Below, in pieces: positions 9,350-17,120 of a stretch of 64,000 bases of DNA. Every line of letters begins with the position of its first letter. The stretch's first letter is position 1. The DNA comes from UBA1258 sp963643225 (GTDB lineage: Bacteria; Bacillota; Clostridia; Lachnospirales; Lachnospiraceae): positions 77,267 to 141,266 of the forward strand of contig CAVIIX010000002.1 in NCBI GenBank assembly GCA_963643225.1, in the 5' to 3' direction. The notes beneath the pieces were generated by a model, which saw only the letters and a list, made by a program, of their open reading frames with translations, had not been told where the DNA came from and did no database searches. The position numbers and the translations under genes were made by a program.

Positions 9350-10300
9350 TCAGCCGGGATTACCACCGGAATTTCTAAATTCACTTGGAGAAGTACCGGT
9401 TACCTTCTTAAAGATACGGTTAAACTGAGAAAAGCTTTTAAAGCCGCAGCTTTCGGCAATAACGGAAATCTTTTCGTTGGTGGTAGTGAGCCTGTATTCT
9501 ACATTTCGTATACGGGTCAGCTGAAGGTAATTAAGCAAACTGAAATGCGTTACATTCTTAAACTGGTGGGACAGATAACAGGGAGACATAAAAAACTGTT
9601 CAGCCAAAGACTCAAGACTTAAATCCTTTGAATAGTTTGAGTGAATGTAGGAAGTGATGTCGTAAATCTTAGCTTCCGTTGAAGTGAATTTTGCTTCGTC
9701 ACTGTAAATGTTATTACCCTTAAGAGAATAAAGGGTATGCAAAAATTCCTGAAACTTTGTATGCACGTAAAAGGCGTCAAGCTCAGAGCCTGTGTATTTT
9801 GGAGTGGATGAAAAATTATAAAGGTCGTTTAAAATATTAAACAAAAGCCTCCTGTCATCTGGCTCAAATCTGAAAATAGGCACCTCGGCATGAAAGGGAG
9901 AAAGAAGCTTATCGTAGGTTTCCTTATGACCGAAGTAATCATCCGGGAGCATAAAACTTATGATGATGCGCTTTGAAGCCTCGCCTTTAGGATAAACGGA
10001 CTTATGAAGACGTGCGGGCGCTAAAAGCACTATATCATTGGTCCTGATAGCATAGGGATGACCTTCCACCAGATGCTTTGCTTCCCTGCCAAGTAAAATC
10101 ATTATTTCGTAGAAGGGATGATAGTGTTCAAATTCCATGTTTATGGAATAGTCACGTTCATCATAATCGAAATAATAAAAGGTATCATGAGCGATGTCAT
10201 TTATTATTATGAAATGTTTATTTTCGTATAAAAGGTTGTCTCCGATAATCATGAAAAAATTATACTGACTTTTTTTAAAAAAAGCAAACAAATCTTGCAT
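9350..10300 (-). CDS. AraC-family transcriptional regulator with cupin sensor domain
   Basis: The N-terminal half is a cupin-like ligand domain (EFEHYHPFYEIMILLGREAK region near residues 54-75). The last 100 residues carry two helix-turn-helix motifs, DLSLESLAEQFFMSPCYLSHQF and the IAESCGFKSFSQFNRIFKK signature. The gene is divergent from the GH105 gene with only 22 bases between starts and converges with the metallohydrolase (2 bases apart). It is therefore the likely sugar-responsive regulator of this locus. The start is uncertain: neither the ATG at 10300 nor the one at 10252 has a clear binding site, and the later start would leave room for a shared promoter region. Confidence 0.85.
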   Translation of the reverse strand: MQDLFAFFKKSQYNFFMIIGDNLLYENKHFIIINDIAHDTFYYFDYDERDYSINMEFEHYHPFYEIMILLGREAKHLVEGHPYAIRTNDIVLLAPARLHKSVYPKGEASKRIIISFMLPDDYFGHKETYDKLLSPFHAEVPIFRFEPDDRRLLFNILNDLYNFSSTPKYTGSELDAFYVHTKFQEFLHTLYSLKGNNIYSDEAKFTSTEAKIYDITSYIHSNYSKDLSLESLAEQFFMSPCYLSHQFKNVTHFSLLNYLQLTRIRNVEYRLTTTNEKISVIAESCGFKSFSQFNRIFKKVTGTSPSEFRNSGGNPG

Positions 10301-10322
10301 TTTTTGCTATAGAGGGAGATTT

Positions 10323-11411
10323 ATGGAATTTTCAAAAGTAGTTTTACAACAAAAACTAAATCTTTTGGCAGAAAGCTTCCAGACGGTTCTTTACGAAGAG
10401 GATGAAACCTTCTTAAAGAACATGGAAACCAAAAATCTTGCCGGAGACGATATCAGAAAATATCAGTTCTGGGAGTGGACTCAGGGAGTAGGTCTTTACG
10501 GCTTTTGGAAATTGTATGAAGAAACGGGCGAAAAAGCATATCTTGATATTCTGATTAAATTTTACGATCGTCAGATGGGTGTAGGCTTCCCTGCTAAAAA
10601 CGTAAACACCGTTACACCCTTGCTTGCCATGTGTCTTGTGGGAAAGCACTGCCAAAGAAAGGATTATTTGGAGGTGTGTGATGAGTGGGCACGCTGGATT
10701 ATGGAAAGCTTTCCGCGCACAAAGGAAGGCGGCTTCCAGCACATTACCTCAGATACCTTAAATGATTCCGAGCTTTGGGATGATACTCTTTATATGACCG
10801 TTCTTTTTCTTGCCCAGTATGGACGCATAACAGGCAGAAACGAATATATCGAGGAGGCTACATATCAGTTTCTTTTGCATATAAAATACTTAACCGATAA
10901 GAAGACAGGACTTTGGTTCCATGGCTGGAGCTTTAATGAAAGGAGCAATTTTGTCGAGGCTTTATGGGGCAGAGGCAACTGCTGGGTTACAATGGTTATT
11001 CCTGAATTTTTATCAATAGTGGATTTAGGTTATGCAGACAAGCGCTTTTTGACGGAAAGCTTTAAGCGTCAGTGCGAAGCCTTAAAGGAGTACCAGGATG
11101 AAAGCGGCATGTGGCACACACTTGTAGACGATAAGACCTCTTACGTTGAAGCAAGCGCTACCTGTGGGTTTGCCTACGGTATTTTAAAGGGTGTCCACAT
11201 GGACATTCTGGATGAAGCCTATAAGGAAGTGGCCCTAAAGGCGGTTAAACCCATTTTAGATTACATTAACGAAGAGGGTGTTGTTAAGCAGGTGTCTTAC
11301 GGTACTCCAATGGGACGCGTAAGCAAGGACTTTTATAAGGAAATTCCCATTAAGTCCATGCCCTACGGTCAGGCTCTTGCCATTCTTCTGATAATGGAAA
11401 CCATGAAATAG
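10323..11411 (+). CDS. GH105-type unsaturated glycuronyl/rhamnogalacturonyl hydrolase
   Basis: An (alpha/alpha)6-barrel hydrolase of 362 residues that removes the unsaturated uronic acid left by polysaccharide lyases. Recognisable positions are ELWDDTLYM near 150-158 (the family's catalytic aspartate region), FHGWSF near 198-203 and WGRGNCW near 216-222. The absence of a signal peptide fits action on imported oligosaccharides. AGGGAG precedes the start. It heads the enzyme operon (ROK kinase and toroid protein follow at 33- and 26-base gaps). GH88 is the closest alternative family. Confidence 0.85.
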   Translation: MEFSKVVLQQKLNLLAESFQTVLYEEDETFLKNMETKNLAGDDIRKYQFWEWTQGVGLYGFWKLYEETGEKAYLDILIKFYDRQMGVGFPAKNVNTVTPLLAMCLVGKHCQRKDYLEVCDEWARWIMESFPRTKEGGFQHITSDTLNDSELWDDTLYMTVLFLAQYGRITGRNEYIEEATYQFLLHIKYLTDKKTGLWFHGWSFNERSNFVEALWGRGNCWVTMVIPEFLSIVDLGYADKRFLTESFKRQCEALKEYQDESGMWHTLVDDKTSYVEASATCGFAYGILKGVHMDILDEAYKEVALKAVKPILDYINEEGVVKQVSYGTPMGRVSKDFYKEIPIKSMPYGQALAILLIMETMK

Positions 11412-11444
11412 AAATTAAAAGCATTTACAAAAAAGGGGTTTACA

Positions 11445-12362
11445 ATGAAACTTGGAATCGATATGGGAGGCACAAACACAAAAATAGGACTTGTGGACGG
11501 CCTTACCATAATTGACAAGACTGAATTTGAAACAGATACATCAAGGGGCGCTTATGCTTATGCAGGCGTCCTTTGCGAGCATATTACAGACTTTTTAAAT
11601 AAAAAAAATATGACTCTTTCGGACATAGAGGCTGTGGGAATGGGGGTACCGGGAAGTGCCAACAAAGACACGGGCATGGTAGAATATGCCAATAATTTAG
11701 GCTTTGAAAACGTGCCCTTCCAGGATTTGCTTACGGATAATTTAAAGAAGCCTGTATTGGTGGATAACGATGCAAACCTTGCAGCCTTAGGTGAATATCT
11801 GTTAAGCAAAAGTAAATCAAAAAGCTTTATAATGGTGACGCTTGGAACAGGCATCGGCGGTGGATTTATTTTAAACGGAGAAATATACAGAGGTATTAAT
11901 TTTGCCGAAGGTGAAATCGGTCACATGACCATTAAATATGACGGCATTCAGTGTAACTGCGGTCGCAGGGGCTGTTTTGAGGCCTATGCTTCAACAAATG
12001 CCCTGGTAAAAATGGCCTGTGACGCCATGAAGGAAAACAGAGGCTCTTTAATATGGCAGATGTCAAAGATTAACGGAGAAAATTTCTTTGAGGCTGTAAG
12101 AAGAGGAGATAAGGTCATGGCCGGAGTACTCGATGAATACACATCGCTTTTGTCTGAAGGCATTACTAACATTATAAATATTTTACAGCCTGAGGAGATG
12201 GTAATCGGAGGCGGTATAAGTGCTGCGTCTGATTTATTTTTACCCGCTACCCTTGAAAAGGTAGAAGAAAAGATTTATTCAAGGTCAAGCCGCAAAAACA
12301 CTTCAATAAGAGCGGCCCGCTTTGGTAATGATGCAGGCATTATAGGCGCTGCTTTTATATGA
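11445..12362 (+). CDS. ROK-family sugar kinase
   Basis: A cytoplasmic kinase of 305 residues. The N-terminal phosphate-binding motif DMGGTNTK starts at residue 5. VDNDANLAALGE near 107 holds the catalytic aspartate. GHMTIKYDG then CNCGRRGCFEAYAS near 170-183 is the ROK zinc-binding signature. It lacks an N-terminal helix-turn-helix, so it is an enzyme rather than a repressor. Substrate unknown; glucose or a hexose released by the neighbouring hydrolases is likely. AAAAAGGGG precedes the start. Confidence 0.88.
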   Translation: MKLGIDMGGTNTKIGLVDGLTIIDKTEFETDTSRGAYAYAGVLCEHITDFLNKKNMTLSDIEAVGMGVPGSANKDTGMVEYANNLGFENVPFQDLLTDNLKKPVLVDNDANLAALGEYLLSKSKSKSFIMVTLGTGIGGGFILNGEIYRGINFAEGEIGHMTIKYDGIQCNCGRRGCFEAYASTNALVKMACDAMKENRGSLIWQMSKINGENFFEAVRRGDKVMAGVLDEYTSLLSEGITNIINILQPEEMVIGGGISAASDLFLPATLEKVEEKIYSRSSRKNTSIRAARFGNDAGIIGAAFI

Positions 12363-12388
12363 GCAGGCTTTGAAAAGGAGACAACACA

Positions 12389-14053
12389 ATGGAAAATCAT
12401 TATTTAAAGCTTGTACATGATACTGAGGAACGTGTGGTAAGAGCCATGCGCAATCAGGAGACAAAGCCCATAAGCCCCTACTATGGCGGATTTTACGATG
12501 TAAATCGTATGGTGCAGGCTAAGATAGCTATTTATCAGGTACTTCCTGAAATAGAATGCTTTTTAAACGAAGATACTAAATATTATAAGAACGAAAAGGT
12601 GTATTCAAGCTTAATGCTTGGACTTGACTATATCAGAAGCTGTCAGCATGAAAACGGTCTTTTTGACTATGTGACCTGTAATTTTAATTCAGCACCAGAC
12701 ACAGCCTTCTGTATTTTGGAATTTTTGCCTGTAATAGATTTTCTTTTGCTAAAAAAGAAAAAGACTAAAGAGGAAGAGGAAATTTTAAGACGCTGCAATG
12801 AAATCGTGCACGATGGCATCTACGGTATGCTTGAGGGTGGTTTCCACACCCCCAATCACAGATGGGCGATTGCAGGTCTTTTATCAAAGGGATTTTCTTT
12901 ATACAAGGATGAAACCTTAAAGAATGCGGCCTTTGAATATTTAAGGGAAGGCATTGACTGTAACGAAGACGGCGAATATGCGGAGAAATCTGCCGGCAAC
13001 TATAACCGGGTTAACAACGATGCCATGATAATGCTGTCAGAAGCCTTAGGGGACGATCGGTATGATAAAAATGTCGTTAAAAATCTTAATCTGATGCTAC
13101 AGTACTGGGAGCCTGACTGGAGTGTATTTACCGCTAATTCCACACGCTTTGATAAGGACAGACTCTGTTATCCGGAAGGCTACTATCTTGAATATATGAA
13201 GATGGGGCTTAAATATAAAAACGATGAATTTTTGTCAATGTGTAATAAAATCGTTGAGCTTTGTTGTGACAAGGGACTTATGATGCCGGATATTTTAATC
13301 TGGTTTATGCTGCGTCCGGAATTCAGAGCAGTTTTAATTAAAGAAACCTATGAATTAAAGGACTTTAAACGGTACTGTTCCTGGAGCGGTATTTACAGAG
13401 CCCACACAGGCAATTACAGCTACACTATAATGAACGGAAAGTCTAATTTCCTATATTTCCACGACGGCACCATTAAGCTTGCCCTGAAGGTTGCAGGCTC
13501 CTTCTGCGAGCACAGAGCGTTTATTAGCGATGAAATGAAGGTAAATGAGGATGGAGTAATTCATCTTCACCAGACTATGCACGGCTGGTATTATTTACCC
13601 TTCCCTAAGGATAAGCTTCCAAACACTTCAGACTGGTGGCAGATGGAAAACACCACAAAGCGTCCTAAGAAAATGGGCCCGGATGTGGATATTGACGTTT
13701 ACATTAAGGAGGTTAAGGGCGGTCTTGATGTAAGAGTAAGGATTCGTGGCATTACAGGCGCTCCCTTTAGAATCGAAATTGCCTTTACTGGAATTGACTA
13801 TATGCAGAACGAGCATCTTGCAATGCCTGTTTGCGGCAATGAAGTGCTTGTAGTTAAGGATGGCTTTATCGAAAGCTACAACAATCAGGATTCGATTACC
13901 GTTGGTCCATGCTTTGGTGAACACAGATTTACTGAAGGAAAAGAAGATTCCGAAGCTAAAACCTCCGGCGCAGCCACTGTTTACTTAACCGATTACACGG
14001 AGTTTGACAGAACTGTACAAATCAGAAACAAAAGAGACTTAGAAGAGTTCTGA
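12389..14053 (+). CDS. predicted toroid-plus-sheet carbohydrate-active protein (lyase-like)
   Basis: I do not recognise a named family with certainty. The first 330 residues are helix-rich with repeated aromatic motifs (GGFHTPNHRW near 151-160, AEKSAGNYNRVNN near 198-210), like an alpha/alpha toroid. The last 200 are beta-rich. That layout and the invariant-looking His, Tyr and Asn residues recall heparinase II/III and other toroid polysaccharide lyases. With no signal peptide, it would act on imported oligosaccharides. It is the last gene of the glycan operon and is followed by a strong terminator. An unusual hydrolase or an inactive binding protein are alternatives. Confidence 0.5.
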   Translation: MENHYLKLVHDTEERVVRAMRNQETKPISPYYGGFYDVNRMVQAKIAIYQVLPEIECFLNEDTKYYKNEKVYSSLMLGLDYIRSCQHENGLFDYVTCNFNSAPDTAFCILEFLPVIDFLLLKKKKTKEEEEILRRCNEIVHDGIYGMLEGGFHTPNHRWAIAGLLSKGFSLYKDETLKNAAFEYLREGIDCNEDGEYAEKSAGNYNRVNNDAMIMLSEALGDDRYDKNVVKNLNLMLQYWEPDWSVFTANSTRFDKDRLCYPEGYYLEYMKMGLKYKNDEFLSMCNKIVELCCDKGLMMPDILIWFMLRPEFRAVLIKETYELKDFKRYCSWSGIYRAHTGNYSYTIMNGKSNFLYFHDGTIKLALKVAGSFCEHRAFISDEMKVNEDGVIHLHQTMHGWYYLPFPKDKLPNTSDWWQMENTTKRPKKMGPDVDIDVYIKEVKGGLDVRVRIRGITGAPFRIEIAFTGIDYMQNEHLAMPVCGNEVLVVKDGFIESYNNQDSITVGPCFGEHRFTEGKEDSEAKTSGAATVYLTDYTEFDRTVQIRNKRDLEEF

Positions 14054-14083
14054 TTATAATGAATACAAAAAATTCATGAATAT

Positions 14084-14139
14084 AACCACATTCGTAAAAC
14101 TTAAGTTGCGTCAGCAACGGATTTACGAATGTGGTTTTG
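14084..14139 (+). terminator. terminator of the glycan operon
   Basis: A perfect 15-bp inverted repeat (14084-14098 with 14122-14136) encloses a second small hairpin (GTTGC, loop GTCA, GCAAC) and ends in TTTT. The A-rich 5' flank is weak, so it is mainly a forward terminator. Confidence 0.8.
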
Positions 14140-14205
14140 AATAGTTACAATATTTTTATAACAATTTCACCGCTATTGGGTTATAATGTTTTTAAGGTGA
14201 ATTTT

Positions 14206-15864
14206 ATGAGAATAGATAAATTAAACAGGGTATTAAGAGTGGTTTCAATGCTGATATGCGTAGGAATTGTTTTTTATACCTTTATGGCTTCTGTTAATGA
14301 GCCTACACAAATTCAAAATACGGTTACGGAAGAAAATGTAATGACCTGGAACCTTGCGGGAGTGGGAGAGGTGGAATTTCCTTATTCCTATCAGGGTACT
14401 GCGGGGGAATTTATCCATGTCTATGGTGTGCTGCCTGAACGTATTCAGGATAAATACGGCTTTATGGTGCAGTCCTTATATTCTGCCTATGAGGTTTATG
14501 TGGATGGTGAGCTGATTTACGAATACGGTAAAAAGCTTCCCCTTCCATATGGCAGGATGACCGGTAACATACGCCTTTTAATTGAATTAAATCCTGATAT
14601 GGCGGGTAAAAATATTGATATTTTTATTATCCCCTATTACAGCCAGCACATGGATTTATCAAAGGTTACCTTTGGATATATGGATTCTCTTAAGAACGTT
14701 ATCCTAAGGGAAAACCTGCTGCGTCTGTGCATAGTGGTATTTTTTCTTGCGATAATGCTTGTAAGCTTAGTCTTAGTATTTTATCAGGTGAAGGCTTTGG
14801 ACATGTCAAATGCCTGGCTTTACGCTCACTTTGTATTTTTTGTGTTTGTAACAGCTACCTGGATTGTATGCTCCTCAGACCTTCCGCAGTTTATTACAGA
14901 CTGTAACGAGGGCGTAAGCCTTATATCGTTTTTATGCCTTTCAACCATTGCAATTCCATACATGGGCTTTTGCGAGCAGGTGATTAAAGGCGGAAAAACC
15001 GTATTCATATGGATGCAGTTTATAGGCTGGTTTTTGCCTATTATTAATATTTGGGGCTTCTGTCTTAATATATACGATCCCTTGGAAGTGCTTATTCTTT
15101 CACATATTTATATTGGTACAGCAGCTGTTCTTTCACTTATATATGCCATTAAAGAATTCAAAAACGGCAAGGAATCAAGAATTTTACTTGCTGCCGTTTT
15201 AATCGTAATAATTTCCGTAGCTGTAGGCCTTTATTTTTATTACACGGCTCCCTCCCAGGGCTTCGCTGCTACTTTTGTAGGCTTTGGCATGGTTGCCTTT
15301 ATCGGCACCCTGTTTTCGCTTGTTCTATACAGACAGGTTGTATTTATCAGAGAAAGAAAATACCTTGATACCTACAGAGAGCTTGCCTACAGAGATCTTC
15401 TTACAGGCCTTGGCAACAGGAGCGCCTTTGAAAAGACCTTTGATGAAATATTAAAAAATCAGCAGGACGGCACTCCGATTACACTTTTTATGTTTGATTT
15501 AAATTTCCTTAAAAAGGTTAACGATGAAGAGGGACATCCTGCAGGAGACCGCCTTATTATCGGAATGGCAAACTGTCTGCAAAAGACCTTTAAGACTTTT
15601 GGGGCTACCTACAGGCTTGGGGGCGATGAATTCGCGGCATTAATTACAGGCAGCAAAAAAGCACCTGACAGGATGATAGAGGAATTTGATGCAAATGTAG
15701 CCGAATATAACGAACGACACGAAACAAAGCTTTCGGTTTCGAGAGGCTATTATTTAAAGGCCTTAGAAAAAAACGATTCCTTTATGCAGGATGTATACCG
15801 CTTTGCCGATCAGGCTATGTATGCAGATAAACAGAGAAATCACTTAAAAAGAATGGAGGAATAA
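14206..15864 (+). CDS. membrane diguanylate cyclase (7TM-DISM-like sensor plus GGDEF)
   Basis: A predicted c-di-GMP synthase of 552 residues: one N-terminal span, an extracytoplasmic beta-rich region to about residue 155, seven hydrophobic spans between about 168 and 380, then a GGDEF domain. The active-site motif GGDEF is intact at 472-476 and DLLTGLGNR marks the domain start. The RxxD inhibitory site normally five residues before GGDEF is absent, so product inhibition is probably weak. The start at 14206 has AAGGTGA seven bases upstream. TATAAT at 14182-14187 is a possible -10 box. It sits just upstream of the late flagellar genes, a sensible place for a motile/sessile switch. Confidence 0.85.
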   Translation: MRIDKLNRVLRVVSMLICVGIVFYTFMASVNEPTQIQNTVTEENVMTWNLAGVGEVEFPYSYQGTAGEFIHVYGVLPERIQDKYGFMVQSLYSAYEVYVDGELIYEYGKKLPLPYGRMTGNIRLLIELNPDMAGKNIDIFIIPYYSQHMDLSKVTFGYMDSLKNVILRENLLRLCIVVFFLAIMLVSLVLVFYQVKALDMSNAWLYAHFVFFVFVTATWIVCSSDLPQFITDCNEGVSLISFLCLSTIAIPYMGFCEQVIKGGKTVFIWMQFIGWFLPIINIWGFCLNIYDPLEVLILSHIYIGTAAVLSLIYAIKEFKNGKESRILLAAVLIVIISVAVGLYFYYTAPSQGFAATFVGFGMVAFIGTLFSLVLYRQVVFIRERKYLDTYRELAYRDLLTGLGNRSAFEKTFDEILKNQQDGTPITLFMFDLNFLKKVNDEEGHPAGDRLIIGMANCLQKTFKTFGATYRLGGDEFAALITGSKKAPDRMIEEFDANVAEYNERHETKLSVSRGYYLKALEKNDSFMQDVYRFADQAMYADKQRNHLKRMEE

Positions 15865-15866
15865 AT

Positions 15867-16094
15867 ATGCCAAATCCAGCAGATATTATGAAACTCATGG
15901 GCATGAAAAATAAATTCACTGCAGCTCATCCTAAATTTGTAGCCTTTTTATCGGACGTAGCCAAAAAGGGCGTAGCCGAAGGCGACATCATCGAAGTAAG
16001 CCTAATTAAAGCCGACGGCACAAAAACCACCGCCAACATGAAAGTTACTTTAGGCGACGTGGAAATGGTAAATGACATAAAAACCATGAAATAA
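15867..16094 (+). CDS. small conserved-looking protein of unknown function
   Basis: Seventy-five residues, not recognised. It starts two bases after the GGDEF gene stop with GGAGG inside that gene's last codons, so the two are co-translated. The N-terminal half is helical and lysine-rich (MKLMGMKNKFTAAHPKF); the C-terminal half looks like a small beta-sheet (EGDIIEVSLIKADG). No membrane span, cysteine or known domain is visible. A role in c-di-GMP signalling is only suggested by the coupling. Confidence 0.7.
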   Translation: MPNPADIMKLMGMKNKFTAAHPKFVAFLSDVAKKGVAEGDIIEVSLIKADGTKTTANMKVTLGDVEMVNDIKTMK

Positions 16095-16131
16095 AAAATG
16101 GGACAGGATATCAGATATCCTGTCCCATTTT
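16095..16131. terminator. bidirectional terminator
   Basis: A perfect 17-bp stem with a 3-base loop (CAG) and A-run/T-run flanks. It ends the GGDEF transcription unit and insulates the flagellar promoter 45 bases downstream. Confidence 0.9.
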
Positions 16132-16176
16132 AGAACACAATATCTGATATAAGATTTCACTTTTTTAAATTGCCTC

Positions 16177-16203
16177 TAAAGAAAAAATTTTTTCTTCCGA
16201 TAA
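16177..16203 (+). promoter_or_regulatory. sigma-28 (SigD/FliA) promoter of flgM
   Basis: TAAA, 15 bases, TCCGATAA: one mismatch to the Bacillus SigD consensus (TAAA-N15-GCCGATAT) in each half of the -10 box ends. It drives flgM and probably the genes to flgL. Confidence 0.8.
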
Positions 16204-16250
16204 AGGTAATAGAGAATTAAAGGTGTGCAAACACGCAAAGGAGGGAACAT

Positions 16251-16526
16251 ATGCGTATAGAGGCCTATACACAAGTTCAGCAACTCTATAATTCCACAAA
16301 GGTACAGAAGGAACAAAGTATAGCAAGGAAGGGCGCCACCGATCAGGTGAACATTTCCTCAACAGGTTTAGACATTCAGGTAGCAAGTGCAGCGGTTAAG
16401 GGTGCAAGTGATATCCGTTATGATGTAGTTGAACCCTTAAAGCAGTCAATCCAGAATGGTACCTACGAGGTTAGTGCTGAATCATTTGCAGACAAATTGT
16501 TACAGAAGTACGAAGAATTGCGCTAG
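16251..16526 (+). CDS. flgM: anti-sigma-28 factor FlgM
   Basis: A 91-residue cytoplasmic/exported inhibitor that holds sigma-28 until the hook-basal body can export it. The disordered N-terminus carries TDQVNISSTG near 30-39, a common FlgM landmark. The helical C-terminal half (SDIRYDVVEPLKQSIQNG, then YEVSAESFADKLLQKY) is the sigma-binding part. A GGAGGG site precedes the start. It is first in the flgM-flgN-flgK-flgK-flgL group and lies behind its own sigma-28 promoter, giving the usual feedback loop. Confidence 0.92.
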   Translation: MRIEAYTQVQQLYNSTKVQKEQSIARKGATDQVNISSTGLDIQVASAAVKGASDIRYDVVEPLKQSIQNGTYEVSAESFADKLLQKYEELR

Positions 16527-16538
16527 GGAGGGGTCTTG

Positions 16539-17057
16539 GTGGCCAGCTTAATTGATACTCTTTCAGAGATTTTAAATAGTGAAAATGAAGAATATCAGAA
16601 GCTACTTGACCTTTCTCAGGGCAAGACGGAAGTCATAGTAAGAGGCGATCTGAACGCACTCTCGCTCATTACGGATAAGGAGCAGGAGATAGTGTTAAGG
16701 ATTAACGGCTTGGAGACAAGACGCACCCAGACTATGATAGAGATCGCTAAGATCCTAAACACGGATGTTGCCGGACTTAAGCTTGAGACACTAATCAGTT
16801 TATTATCAAAGAAACAAAGGGAACAAAGGGAACTGTCGCTTGTTCATGACAAGCTTCACGTAACACTTTATGAAATGAAGCTTGTGAATGAAAGAAACGC
16901 AGAACTTTTGAAAAACTCCATCGAGATGGTGGACTTTAACCTTGCCATGATTCAAGCCATGCGCAAGGCCCCAGAAACTGCCAATTACAACAGAGGCGCC
17001 TACAGCACAGGCGCATCCCTTGGAACTGCAGCAGGTTCATTCGACGCAAAGCAATAA
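16539..17057 (+). CDS. flgN: flagellar export chaperone FlgN
   Basis: A helical cytoplasmic chaperone (172 residues) for hook-associated proteins FlgK and FlgL, which are encoded next. Nearly the whole protein is predicted coiled-coil helix, ending in a disordered Gly/Ala/Thr-rich tail as in other Clostridia. GTG at 16539 is preferred over TTG one codon earlier, because GGGAGG lies 8 bases before it. Confidence 0.85.
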   Translation: MASLIDTLSEILNSENEEYQKLLDLSQGKTEVIVRGDLNALSLITDKEQEIVLRINGLETRRTQTMIEIAKILNTDVAGLKLETLISLLSKKQREQRELSLVHDKLHVTLYEMKLVNERNAELLKNSIEMVDFNLAMIQAMRKAPETANYNRGAYSTGASLGTAAGSFDAKQ

Positions 17058-17066
17058 GATTTAAGG

Positions 17067-17095
17067 GGACCACTTGAGAAGCTTCCAAGTGGTCC
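17067..17095 (+). promoter_or_regulatory. intercistronic hairpin between flgN and flgK
   Basis: A perfect 10-bp stem (GGACCACTTG with CAAGTGGTCC) with a 9-base loop and no following T-run. More likely an mRNA-stability or processing element than a terminator. Confidence 0.55.
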
Positions 17096-17120
17096 TAACT
17101 TTCAAAAGGAGAAAGAAAAG

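Noticed and set aside
10259..10264. Reverse-strand TATAAT as promoter of the AraC gene
   Set aside because: It falls inside the frame if the ATG at 10300 is used, and only 6 bases before the ATG at 10252; neither fits a normal leader.
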